From Pseudofabraea citricarpa (Eukaryota > Ascomycota > Leotiomycetes > Helotiales > Dermateaceae): a stretch of 64,000 nucleotides of DNA. Within the stretch, counting starts at the first letter, position 1. Each line of letters opens with the position of its first letter. The notes under the pieces are model-generated. The model saw only the letters and a program-made list of their open reading frames with translations. It was not told where the DNA came from and searched no databases. This document shows positions 53,449 to 64,000 of the stretch, one piece after another. A program made the translations under genes and the position numbers. The stretch covers positions 2,926,501 to 2,990,500 of the forward strand of contig JAPWGK010000001.1 of assembly GCA_029641185.1 (NCBI GenBank), written 5' to 3'.

Positions 53449-56400
53449 ATGCCTGCCACGTCCTCTGGGAGGATTGTGAAGACCCGAAAGGCGAAATCGG
53501 GCACCGCGCATCAGAAAAACCACAGATGGGAATCTTTTACAAGCAAAATCTCGAAGCTAAATTCTCTCGACCCCATCCGAAAAGTGCGACGCCATGACAT
53601 TGATACGGATGATCTTGCTGCGACGACGTCTTATTTTAAGGCAGGACTTGAAAAATGGCAGGAACTCAATATGTCAGAAGGCTTCAGCCTGTTTCTGCAG
53701 GAGGTCAATCCTTTATGCGACAGCTTGCCCCAGATCCTACATTTCGAAGGGAAGATAATGGAGCTTTTGGTAACATATATTGAGAAGAGGGAGAGAGAAT
53801 CACTCGAACCACTGTTGGAACTTATCACTGACTTTGCGCACGATCTGGGACCACGATTCGAAAAATACTATGCAAAGGCTTTGGAGCTGGTTACATCGAT
53901 AGCTGGAACACCTCAGGATGTGGAGGTTATTGAATGGAGTTTTACTTGCTTAGCATTCATGTTCAAGTACCTTTCGAAGCTTCTTGTGCCAGATCTACGT
54001 CCTACCTACGATCTGATGGCTCCTCTGCTTGGCAAGCATCGCCAACAACCTCATATTGCTCGATTTGCAGCAGAAGCCATGAGTTTTCTGGTCAAGAAAG
54101 CAGGCGTTCCTGCTAACCGCGAGAAGGCACTCCCAATTATAATACAACATGCGAAATCAGATTTACAGAGCATCGCCGGTACCCGACCATTTGTTCTGTA
54201 CTACCATGGGCTGATGACATTGTTCGCTGAAGCCATGAAAGGAAATGGGTTGACCGTGCATACCTCTGGACCTGCGATCATGAAAGCTCTATATCTATGT
54301 GTAGAAGAAGGAGATTTTAAACCTGTCAATGGTTCTCGGTGGCCAGACGTTGTGTGTGGAGTTTTGACGAGCATGGTGCACCACACAAGCTCCGAGACCT
54401 TGAAAGATGTAGTAGAGGTAGTTCTGGAGCAAGCCAATGCAGCAGTCGAGGCATTTTCACAATCTTTTAATAGGCACGATCTTTCACATCTCATGTTATC
54501 TGCGCGCATGATTGGAATAATAGCCGGTGTCCGTAAAGGATCTCGAGTCAGTAATTGGCCGGCACTCTTAGAGGTGTTGTCAAACATCACACAAATCATC
54601 GCCAAGAACGGTCCACGGGTCATAGGTTTAGGTGGAGACTTCGACCTCTGGAGGTCTTTGGTGTTGACTATTTCTCTCGCCATGCAATATACCCCCATGG
54701 ACGCTATGATACCACATATCTCAAAATTTATGGACTCTTTAAGCAAGGAACCATTGGCTAAATGGTTCTTGACTTTCTGCTCATACCTGTCACAGGCAGA
54801 GCCAGAGAGGTTTCGAAGTATAGCATTACCATATTTCAGAAGGTTTGTCCTTACTCGCATCTATTTCAAAACACTGTGCTGACATTACTTACTAGATTTG
54901 TTGTCGCACATTGGTCTGACAAAGACAACGAGGACACCCTTTTAATTTTATTGCCTAAAATGGTCTCATCTGGAGTACTGCCGAGCCGCTATGCGAAGGA
55001 AGGATTCAACTTACCTCAGTCATGGCAAGATCAAATGGTCAGCAAGTTCGAGCGTTTAGAACTCAAACCTTTCCCAGAACAAGCATCGCCTGCAGTGAGT
55101 GATCGAAGCCCAATAACTTGGCATGATCGCTGTCTACCAAAGTACAATGCTCTACTGGAAGTTCTTGAGTGCACCATTGTCCATCCATCTACAAACGCAA
55201 GGATCGCTGAAATTCTCCTACGCAAGTTGAAGTTGGCTTTGAGACCCTCATTTGCTCTGGCACCGGAGGAAGCCCATTTCATTGTAGGCCGAGGCTTTAG
55301 TGCATATTGCAGAATGATAAAAGGTGCAGGCGAAGTCGACAGAGCCTTAGAACCTCTGTTGAGGGCGGCAGCACCTAGATATGCTCGCTTGCCTAATTTT
55401 TTGGAGGCTTTACTTGCTTATGAGTCCAGTGTTAGAGCATTGCCGGTGCAGACAAATAGTGTCAAATCAGGCAAAGAGAGTACCGTGAAAGACACAGATG
55501 AAGAAGTGGACTTGCTACTACCATCCTTAATTGCTAATCTATCTACCGAATCACACGATCTTCGACTACTTTCGCTGCAACTTTTGGATCTTTTATATAG
55601 TAGCAAGGATCCATCTACCTCAAAAGTCATGACGATCATGCTTCTGATTGAACAAACACCGCTCGATCTTCAAACAGCACGTTCTGCGTCGATGCACATT
55701 CGAAACCTAGCAACTTTGTATCCGCAACAAGCAGCTAGCTCATATCTTCGGCAGGCGATTCCATCTTTCTGCTTTGGAATGCTTACCGTCAAATTTGCAC
55801 AAATATGGGACGATGCGAGTGCGGCGTTAAAGCAGATATCCGAAGCAAAAGAAGCTGAAGAGATTGTAGCCGAGTTGGTTTTTAAATGGCTTGAAACACC
55901 CTCCGTGCCATGGGACGGCTCTGCCAAAAATATAGATCAGTCAGGCAACAACGGTCTGACAGATTTTGAGTGCTCAAATCTGCTGAAGTTAGTAGATCTC
56001 GCGGATGATGCAGAGGCCGAGGTCATCAATGCTCAAGGGACAATGCTAAGAAGATTCGAGGAAGCGCAATCTTTGATTGCATCTCCACCATCTGCTTCAA
56101 GAGCTCAAGCTCTTCGTGTTCTTTCCGGTGCGCCTCATATCGCTCAGAAACGTTCACGACTGTTCATTCCAATGTTCCTCTCTTGGGCTGGTCAAAACGA
56201 TGAAGGCGAAGAGCCAGTTCTGAGTGACTGGACTCGAAAAGATCAGAAAGCGCAACTTGACCTCCTTGCACTTTTTACAAATCCCAAAGTTTTGTACAAA
56301 TCTGAGGACATCTATGTTGCCCTCCTAAAGCTAATTTCGAATGGTGATATCGAGATCCAAAGATCTGCTCTCAAAGCAGTCTTCACGTGGAAAAATACAA

Positions 56401-59400
56401 GCATCAGACCATACGAAGAAAATCTTCTGAATCTGCTTGATGAGGCGAGGTTCAAAGACGAAGTGGCCATTCTATTACAAGGAGACACACTGGTTCAATT
56501 TGATCATCGTCCACAGCTTATGCCAGTCCTTCTTCGACTTCTTTATGGCCGAACAATTTCCCGTAAAGGTGCCGCAAGTGGACGACAAGGTATGGAAGCT
56601 AGAAGACTAACCGTACTGCGTAACCTAAGCGTCGAGGATATCGGTGGCTTCTTGGATGTTTCTTTGGGTGAATTGAAGGACATTAAGCTGTTTGAAGGAA
56701 GCCAGCTGCAAGAATCTGTCCTTCAAACCCAAGAATTCACATTGAGAAGACAGGTTGGATTCATGAATATGATTGAAGGGGTCTTGAAAGAGCTTGGAAC
56801 CAAGGTGGCTCCATTCACAGAAAAGCTCCTCTTGGCAGTACTTTACTGTTTGATCCTTGCAACACGACAACTGACCATCAACACCGAAGAAAGCGAAGAT
56901 GACGACAATGTAACCCAAACTTCACTATTACGTGTTGTACGCCAAACAGGACTTAAATGTCTGAATCTTCTGTTCAAAAACGCTTTAGATTTTGATTGGT
57001 TGCCCTATCTTGATGCCATTGTACTGGAAGTTATTCAACCTAGGCTAGAGAATCTGCCTATCGAGACTGCTCAAGGCATATCCGGTGTACTTCAGGTATT
57101 TTTCACGTGGTCGACTTCTCCAAAGATGGTTCTATATCTAGGCGCAGAAGAAAAGATTGTACAGAAGATAGCGGAATGCTTAGTGCCTGCCAAGTCGAAG
57201 AATGAAGTGAAGCTGTTTGTGTTGACAATCATCAGAAACATGGTAAAACTCGCCAAGGAAACCGAATCTGAACCACTTTTAGCTGAGAAGGTCAAATCTG
57301 TGCTTCTCTCTAAAAATATGGATCATATCTTGACACAGATTGGTGGAGTTCTTCGTGGTCACCAAGATTTGAGTAAAGATCTGTTAGAGTCATGCGTGGA
57401 GACGGTTTCTGAACTGGCGCCTTTCGTTACTACATCAACTCAAGGACGGAATCTTGTTGATATCGCTGTCTTCTTACTTGATCAACCATCACGAAGAGTC
57501 AATCCTAAAACCAAAGGTGGCTTACTCTTAGTATTGGAACATTTTGTACCTCTATACAATCTTCAGAATGACACTGAGCTGAAGGACAGAGTTTACAACA
57601 CTATCACGTCGCTGTTTGGGTTTTTCAAGGACAAAAAGAGCCGTGAGGTTCTTTCGAGGGTGCTACTTGTATACTCTCAAAATGATCCAGTAATCGCAGA
57701 TGTTGCTGCGATATGCCTTGATCTCAACTCTTTCTTGGAAGGTCGACTAGACGAACCAGACTACGATCGTCGTATGAAGGCCTTCAATGTTATCAACTCA
57801 CCTCGAGATACCCCCTTCACAGCACACCAGTGGAAGCCACTTCTTTATAACATGCTTTACTACATACGTTATGAGGAGGAACATGGAGTTCTTTTGAATA
57901 ATTCTTCGGATGGATTATGCCACTTCATCGACGCTGCCAAAAACTCACCTGATTCCCACTTTCTAGTGGGAGAATCTACAGTGTCTGAGAAGCATCTAAT
58001 CACTACAGATGTTGATAACGTCGAAAGCCATGCGGTCACAGAGTCAACCTTCAAAGGTATGCTTTCGGACATCCTGATTCCTGCACTTTACTCTGGTGCC
58101 CGCGAACCGTCAGAATTCATCAGACGAGAATACACCAGTGTGATGGCCCACCTTGTCAGAGCCTTCCCGAAATGGCAAGCAATAAACGATATGCATAGCC
58201 TTCTTGGCGATGACGAGGATGTCTCTTTCTTCAACAACATATTGAGCGTAGGGAAAGGCAAAAAGTCCAGTGCTTTAGGGTTACTTTCGGTAGCCTCAGA
58301 TAAGGGAGAACTCGGTGGAAAAAATACCAGCCACTTCTTAGTACCGCTGATCGAGCACCTTATCTTTGACCGAGCCGAAGGAAATGATGGGCACAATCTT
58401 GCCGCCGAGGCCACGATAACTGTCGGTAACATTACCAAATCTCTGGAATGGCCTCAATACCGTGCTTTGTTGAGACGGTACATTGGTTACATACAGTCGA
58501 AACCTGATCTAGAAAAGCAGATCATTCGCTTACTAGGGAAAGTCATTGATGGTTTGGCCATAGCCGCCCAGGAAGATGGTCCACAGAAGAGCACATTAGC
58601 ACGGACGATGCCAAAGCAGATCAAACTTGCCGAAGACCTGACATCATCAATCTTACCGCCTCTAATCAAGTACATCCATCATAAGGATGAGGCAATTGTC
58701 AGTCTTCGTGTACCAGTTGCTGTTATCATTGTCAGGCTGCTTAAGCTTTTGCCTGATGAACAGTTATGGGCACAACTACCTGCAGTTCTTACTGATACAT
58801 GCCATATTTTACGAAGCAAGGCACAAGAAGCTCGTGATATGGCGCGCGACACCTTAACAAAGATATGTATCTTACTAGGGCCAACATGTTTTGGGTTTGT
58901 GCTAAAAGAGTTGAGAGGTGCGCTACAGAGGGGAAACCAACGACATGTGTTGTCATATACCATGCACTCTATCCTTGTTGCCACAATACCCGAATATGCA
59001 CCAGGAGACCTCGATTATTGTCTTAAGCCCATCGTTGATGTGATTATGGATGACATATTTGGCGATCCTGGCAAAGAGAAAGACGCAGAAGAGTATACCA
59101 GTAAAATGAAAGAAGTCAAGAGCAGCAAAAGCCACGATTCTATGGAGTTGATTGCCCGGACCGCGACTCTGAGCCGTCTTACGGTGCTATTGCACCCGAT
59201 TCAGCTTCTGCTGAAAGAAAAGCTTAATCTGCGTATGGTCCGCAAGATTGATGAGTTGCTCAATCGGATCAGTCGGGGACTACTTTTGAATTCAGCTGCT
59301 GAAAGCCACGATAGCTTACAGCTCTGCTATGATATCATCCAAGACGTCTATAGCGGAGAAAAGCCCCAGGTGAAAGCAAAAGAAGACTATAGGCTCAAGA

Positions 59401-61442
59401 GATTCTTAATACAGCGCGGAGCCAAAAAGTCTGGCGATAGAGGCAGCACAACTGTGTATACATACAAGTTAGTCGGCTTCGCTTTTGATGTCATGCGCTC
59501 GATCCTAAAGAAGTATGACGAGCTGAGAAAGCCTGGGAGTCTGGCCCAGTTCCTGCCCATCATCGGCGATGCAGTAGTGGAGGCTGAAGAAGAGGTCAAA
59601 GTTGCAGCTTTCCGACTACTCACGACCATTGTCAAAGTTCCACTGAAGGTACCCAGTGGAGCACCATTAACCGGAACAGATCTATACAGAGTAGCAACAG
59701 CTGAGGCAACAAAGAGTATCCTCGTGTCATCTTCTACTATGTCTGATCTTTGCCAGGCATCCTTGAAACTCACTTCGGTGGTTTTACATCACCATCAAGA
59801 TGTCACAATCAAAGATAAGACCATTGATGATATTCTTGATAAACTCAAGGATGACCTGACGGAACCTGATCGTCGACATGTCACCTTCAACTTCCTGAGA
59901 GCAATTTTAGACTCGAAGATCCAGACTGCAAAGGTTTACGATACTCTCGAACATGTTAAAGAAATCATGGTTACAAACAGCGACAACGATACTCGCAAAC
60001 TGGCACGAGGGGCCTATCTTCAGTTCCTTCGGGATTACCCGCAAACCAGCAAACGCTGGAAGAAACAATTAGAGTTTGTCAAAGTAAATCTCAACTACGA
60101 GATTGAAGATGGCCGATGGTCACTGCTTGACGTTATCTTGACCCTACTATCAAAATCCTCCGACGAATACGTACAGCAAATCTGTGAGGGGTTCTTTGGC
60201 CCATTGATTCTGGTTCACGTTCAAGATGAAAGTGAGAGGTGTCGCCAGGCCGCTGGCATCATCATTAAAGATATCTTCCAAAGAGCGGACAGTGCAAGGT
60301 TATCAGATTTCCTTGACATCATGAGAAATATGGTGGAGTCAACGGATGACACAGACCGTGTAAGACTTGGGTTTAAGCTTTATCGTTTGTATTACGAAGC
60401 TCGAGATTTTTCGGATGATGGCGACTTGAACATGCTGCACGGTCATCTCATCACGGCTTTAGAAGCGGCCGATCAGCCTGATTCCGAATGGCGGCTTGTT
60501 TTTGATGCTTTAGAATTCTCAGTCGTCATATGCCAAAAGTTTCCAGGGAAGTTTCTGGCATCTGACAAAGAATTCCTGTGGACAAAAATCTGTGTCTGTC
60601 TGTCCTATCCCCATGCTTGGGTTAAAAGCACTGCTGCAAAGCTCATCGAGATTTACTTGGCTGATTTTGTACGAACCAATGCCGGATCTTTTGACAAGCC
60701 ACTGCCTTTGAAGGGTTCTGGTGGCCTGGTTTTGGACGAGGAGCTAATCCTCGAGCTCATCCGCCGTACAGTAGGCGGTCTCAGGACGCCAGGGCTCCTG
60801 TTAGGGTTTGGTGAAAAGATTGAGATAAATCTAGTAATTCTCGCAAGACTTGCAGACTCATATGATCTAATATGGGGATCAAGTTCACAAGCCGAATCCG
60901 ATGACGAGGAAGAAGCAGTTGTTGAGGAGAAAGACCAAAAGACGGCACTGCAATATCTATTCGGGAGATTGTCCTATATTCTAAGACGCGAAACATCACC
61001 ACCACGAGCACCAGCACTCATCCCCAAGACAACAGCTCTCAAAATTGTTCAGAACCTCGCAACAGCTCTTTCTTTGCCAACAATCACATCAGTTCTTCAA
61101 GCAGTCCTCTTACCCCTCCATCATCTCACCGATCCATCAATTCCCATTCCCTACTCAACGGATGAGGACTTCAAAAGAGACTACGAAGCGCTAAAGGAGA
61201 CTGCTACTGAGATCATGCAGACATTGCAGACAAAGGTCGGAGTCCAACAATACACGCAGAATCTGCTAGAGATCAGACAAGCCATCAAGGCCAGGCGGAT
61301 GCAGAGAAGCAGCAAGCGGAAGATCGAGGCCGTAGCTGCGCCAGAGAAATACGGTCGAGACAAGAAGAAGAAGGTCGAGCGCAAGAAGGAGAGGAGGAAG
61401 GAGAGGGGGCAAGAACACAGAGATGCTAGACAGGTGTTTTGA
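53449..61442 (+). CDS. UTP20: U3 snoRNP / SSU processome protein UTP20
   Basis: A very large HEAT-repeat scaffold of the small-subunit processome, needed for 18S rRNA processing in the nucleolus. Exons 53449-54842 and 54896-61442 join after AGA AG (GTTTGT donor, CTAG acceptor) to give 2646 aa, in the family size range. The N terminus has a basic MPATSSGRIVKTRKAKSG and the family-typical KNHRWESFTSKISKL. Helical repeats of the DRIM/UTP20 type continue throughout. The motifs SGVLPSRYAKEGFNLPQSW and SPRDTPFTAHQWKPLLYNML are seen, with RYEEEHGVLLNNSSDGLCHF in the middle. The C terminus is strongly basic (KYGRDKKKKVERKKERRKER), as expected for a nucleolar protein. The frame of exon 2 stays open upstream of the acceptor, so the splice is judged by continuity of the helix FRRFVVAHWSDK. 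Confidence 0.95.
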
Positions 61443-62123
61443 GTACTGCAGAAGGAACTTTTGGGATGGGCTGGCCTGGGCGTTTTGGGGACTGATGTGT
61501 ATTCATGCATAGCGTGCTGAAAAAAGAATTATCATAACTAGTTTTCTTTTCTTGGCAGGAATGAGATTGTGTTTTATTGCTTTCTGTCTCTCGTGTCACT
61601 CTTTTCACTTGGTGCAGCCTTCACAAGCTCGCATAAGATCCTTTCTTGGCTTATCTCCTCTCTTCCCTTGATTGCTAAGGAGAATGAAGATCCATAGATA
61701 CAGACACCCAATCGTAGAGCTTAAATGGCAGTACGCATATTCTACACCGAGGCTTTCTAGGGCGCGTCTGCTTGTCATTGCGGTTTTCGAACGGCTGGAT
61801 GGATTCATACATGGCACTATAGAGATATTGCCACACCTTTTGTTTTTGCTTTTTGTTTCACTCCAGGCAGGGATTGGGACAAGATTATATTCCGTTTTAA
61901 CTCCGTACTTTTCTTCCATCGATGCCATGAAGTCTGTCAAGTCAAGTCAAGTCAAGTCAAGTCGGGTCACTTGGTACCGACCTATAAGAGGTGACCATCA
62001 AGAGAGATGGCAAGCAAGTCTTCGACCGGATCTCGTTGCTGTAAGTTGCTGTTTCGTAGGTCCCAGCTTCCTCCATCTCTGCTATCATCATGCCTTCGTA
62101 AGCAGCAGCTGTACCCAGTGAAC
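61443..62123. other. Intergenic after UTP20
   Basis: A TCAAG pentamer microsatellite (about five copies) is at about 61936-61962. Minus-strand frames at 61605-61940 and 61181-61510 are not supported. T-rich 3' sequence follows UTP20. Confidence 0.45.
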
Positions 62124-62541
62124 ATGTCGTCGCTCAGCAACCGACTCGCACCCTTCTCCTCTTCCCTCTCTCTCTATCTTCTCTACCAAGCACCTTCCAA
62201 GCGGCGTCCGACTCCGCCCCGCTCTCCTATCCTACCTTACACAATCAATAACCCCAGCAGCAGCAGTTGATTCGAACATCGATATCCAGAATGCAGCTGG
62301 AGGTAGTAATGATGCAAGCGACCAGGCCCTCGCGGCATCCCTACACACGCATAACCCGTACGTCGACCTACCCACCCTACAGCAGCGCTACGGCGAAGTG
62401 AAGAAAGCCCCCGATCCCTAGCTTGGTGATCCCTAGCTTGGTAGTGATCTCTGTGTCGTCTTCTTCTTCCTCGCCTACGTCCTGTTGGGCTTGGTTCTTT
62501 ACCTCGCCGGTTGGCAAACGCTCCGTCCAGGAAATGAATGA
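62124..62541 (+). pseudogene. Possible small tail-anchored protein gene broken by in-frame TAG codons
   Basis: Exons 62124-62205 and 62258-62541 (GTCCGA donor, CCCCAG acceptor) keep one frame. The protein is polar: RPAAVDSNIDIQNAAGG, then SDQALAASLHTHNPYVDL and RYGEVKKAPDP. It then meets TAG at 62419 and again at 62434. Beyond them the same frame continues with SDLCVVFFFLAYVLLGLVLY, a good membrane segment, and ends TLRPGNE at TGA 62539. The two TAGs lie in a 15-bp tandem duplication (GATCCCTAGCTTGGT twice). The gene could be a recent pseudogene or have an unmodelled intron. I do not recognise the family. Confidence 0.4.
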
Positions 62542-63322
62542 ATGTAGAACCGCCGCGTCTCGTTGGAGACCGGACTCTGCAATTCCATGACTGCTGGCTG
62601 GGTATGTTTGTCTTCATGTTGCCTGTTGCCTTACCGCTATATCTCGAGTGGCGTCGTGCTGGTAGCGTGCTACTGTAGAGAGCTATCGCTTCTACTGTCC
62701 TGCATGACTTCTCTTTCTTTCTTTCTCTTCCCTCTTGTCGGATGTTCATCTTGGCGTTTTGGGCCTGGCGGATAGCGGATAGTGGATAGCGGGTCGCTAA
62801 GTGGTTAGGTATGGGTATGATGATAAATGGGCGATGCAAGACAACGGGTTGATGTTTCTGGATCGAATGCAACAGGTAGATTGAGGAAGGAACGAGAAGC
62901 AAAGAGAAGAGAAGAAGGGCGTAAGCCCAGGAGCCAATAAAGGAAGAACTTGAAATACATGAACTATGGTTGCGTGCGTTGTTGAGTGGGCCAGGCTCGC
63001 GGTGAGAACTCGCTATACTCCCACTTCCAATTCCTTCGGGCATAATCTGATAGCCGCGGTGCTTGTTTGTTGTTGTCTTACAACGATGCCCCAGGTTTCA
63101 CATACGGCGTACGGTGTTTCTGGAATTAGCAGTTCTGCATGTGCGTTGTCGACGTATGTGTCACGTGCATCACGTGACTAGCACGTGCTCTGGGAGAGCA
63201 TATATCAATTAGCATAGAAGTACGTAGATAATACAACCTTTATATACTTCACATATGCCACTGTTAGAACAGTGTTCCACCACTGCCCTACCATCACCCT
63301 AACGCTGTACCACCGTTACAGT
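62542..63322. other. Intergenic, no gene supported
   Basis: A 268-codon minus-strand frame covers 62237-63043 but its composition is Arg/Ser-rich and overlaps the small plus-strand gene; it is taken as spurious. A CACGTGCATCACGTG double E-box-like site is near 63162-63187. AT-rich sequence is at 63200-63260. Confidence 0.4.
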
Positions 63323-63629
63323 ATGCTCGCGTCAAGTACGGCAGCCAGTCTCAAAAACAGGAAGACCGGTGAGTTGAGGACAAGACGAGTAGAACCAACC
63401 TCCTACGCCTGCGGTACAAATGACAACAGGAATAAGAAAGACAACGGAAACGAAGGCCAGCAACAAAACATAAAGATACCCTTAGCAAGGCGAGTCAACA
63501 GCTTCTTACGCGTCAAGGTAAGAAAGAATGGTTCCCCGACCTTTGTATATGATATGATATGTGCAGCTTCTGCCCGTTAAGGGCCTTATGCAAAGGAGAA
63601 TAAGTAGGCAGAGAGGAGTATTTCGCTGA
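63323..63629 (+). CDS. Possible small basic protein, two exons
   Basis: Exons 63323-63517 and 63567-63629 join in phase 0 at a strong GTAAGA donor and GTGCAG acceptor, giving 85 aa. The protein is basic and polar (SLKNRKTGELRTRRVEP, then RNKKDNGNEGQQQ) and ends LMQRRISRQRGVFR. No domain is recognised. A GTGAGT near 63369 offers other splice choices. Supported only by the intron signals. Confidence 0.3.
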
Positions 63630-63910
63630 AAAGCCTATCCAGACCGGTGGAGACTTAGTTCATCTTAGGGGCCTAGGGGAGCATCTCGCTGTAAAGCTTA
63701 TTCGAAGCAGTGAAGAGAACTGTCCTGAAGCAGCCAATTATCAAAGCAGAGAAGGGAAACCACTTACTTCACTGGAAGGCCTATCCAAGACAGTGAAGAA
63801 GATCCTATCTGAGATAGGTACCTATGTGCAGCAACAGTAGGAGGACAAGGTAGGGTAGGTACAATGCAACAAAGCCTATCCAACCTAGTAAGTAGATCTT
63901 GTTGGAAACA
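63625..63910. repeat. Degenerate repeat with AAGCCTATCC-like core, four copies
   Basis: Related sequences AAAAGCCTATCCAGACCGGTG, TAAAGCTTATTCGAAGCAGTG, GAAGGCCTATCCAAGACAGTG and CAAAGCCTATCCAACCTAGT start near 63633, 63693, 63775 and 63869. Spacing is 60-94 bp. The window ends shortly after, so the full extent is unknown. Confidence 0.6.
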
Positions 63911-64000
63911 ATACGCTTACACTAAGGAAAGGATATAATTACTGTTCGAGTCTAGAGGGCTCGGAAGTGTGTTATTACTTGCCGTTAAAAATCTTGAACC

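Noticed and set aside
61605..61940. 111-aa minus-strand frame after UTP20
   Set aside because: Starts in a TCAAG microsatellite, lacks domain or splice support, and lies in T-rich 3' sequence.
62237..63043. 268-codon minus-strand frame
   Set aside because: Basic, low-complexity composition, overlaps the small plus-strand gene and shows no domain.

Overview
This window is nuclear DNA of a filamentous ascomycete (Pezizomycotina). The evidence is the many short GT-AG introns (about 43-160 nt), CT-rich 5' leaders, ascomycete-type gene families (short secreted tyrosinase, GH92, GH3, a STAND-like ankyrin protein, DUF3431) and nuclear housekeeping genes spaced by 0.3-2 kb. A leotiomycete is my best guess, but that is inference. 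No virus, plasmid, rRNA or clear tRNA gene is visible.

Layout. 0-10 kb: CDC25-type mitotic phosphatase, the GINS subunit SLD5 and an F-box-like protein, all on +, then a minisatellite. 10-18 kb: a possible small membrane protein, a lineage-specific two-exon gene with a 55-bp tandem repeat in its promoter, and a four-exon gene with a STAND-type N terminus, a ubiquitin-like domain, a CxxC pair and about 20 ankyrin repeats. 18-34 kb: enzyme and secretion genes, namely a tyrosinase, a SET-domain protein, a GH92 alpha-mannosidase, an MFS transporter, a small hydrophilic protein and a GH3 beta-glucosidase. A 1.35-kb array of 21 regularly spaced copies of a 15-bp core lies between the last two. 33-41 kb: gene-poor, partly AT-rich, with a frameshifted coding relic and two divergent small membrane-protein genes. 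41-54 kb: tyrosyl-tRNA synthetase, the MICOS subunit MIC26/27 divergent from mitochondrial intermediate peptidase OCT1, a DUF3431 protein, a C2H2 zinc-finger protein and a CWF19-like splicing factor. 53-61.4 kb: the very large U3 snoRNP protein UTP20. 61.4-64 kb: mostly non-coding, with two weak small genes, one broken by duplicated in-frame TAG codons.

The housekeeping genes cover mitotic entry, DNA replication, cytosolic translation, mitochondrial architecture and presequence processing, spliceosome/lariat metabolism and ribosome biogenesis. They are not a pathway cluster. The 18-34 kb block combines secreted glycosidases, a copper oxidase and a transporter, which suits plant or fungal cell-wall use, but nothing shows co-regulation.

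The most unusual content is non-coding. The array at 28.7-30.04 kb has a conserved core (CGTCATGCAACGAAA) in diverged units. Part of that core, TGCAACRAAA, recurs in an otherwise different minisatellite 19 kb away. There is also a promoter-proximal 55-bp repeat with two ACGT-containing blocks, and a 24-bp-arm hairpin between two convergent genes. All gene models are from reading splice signals and frames by eye; no database search was possible.
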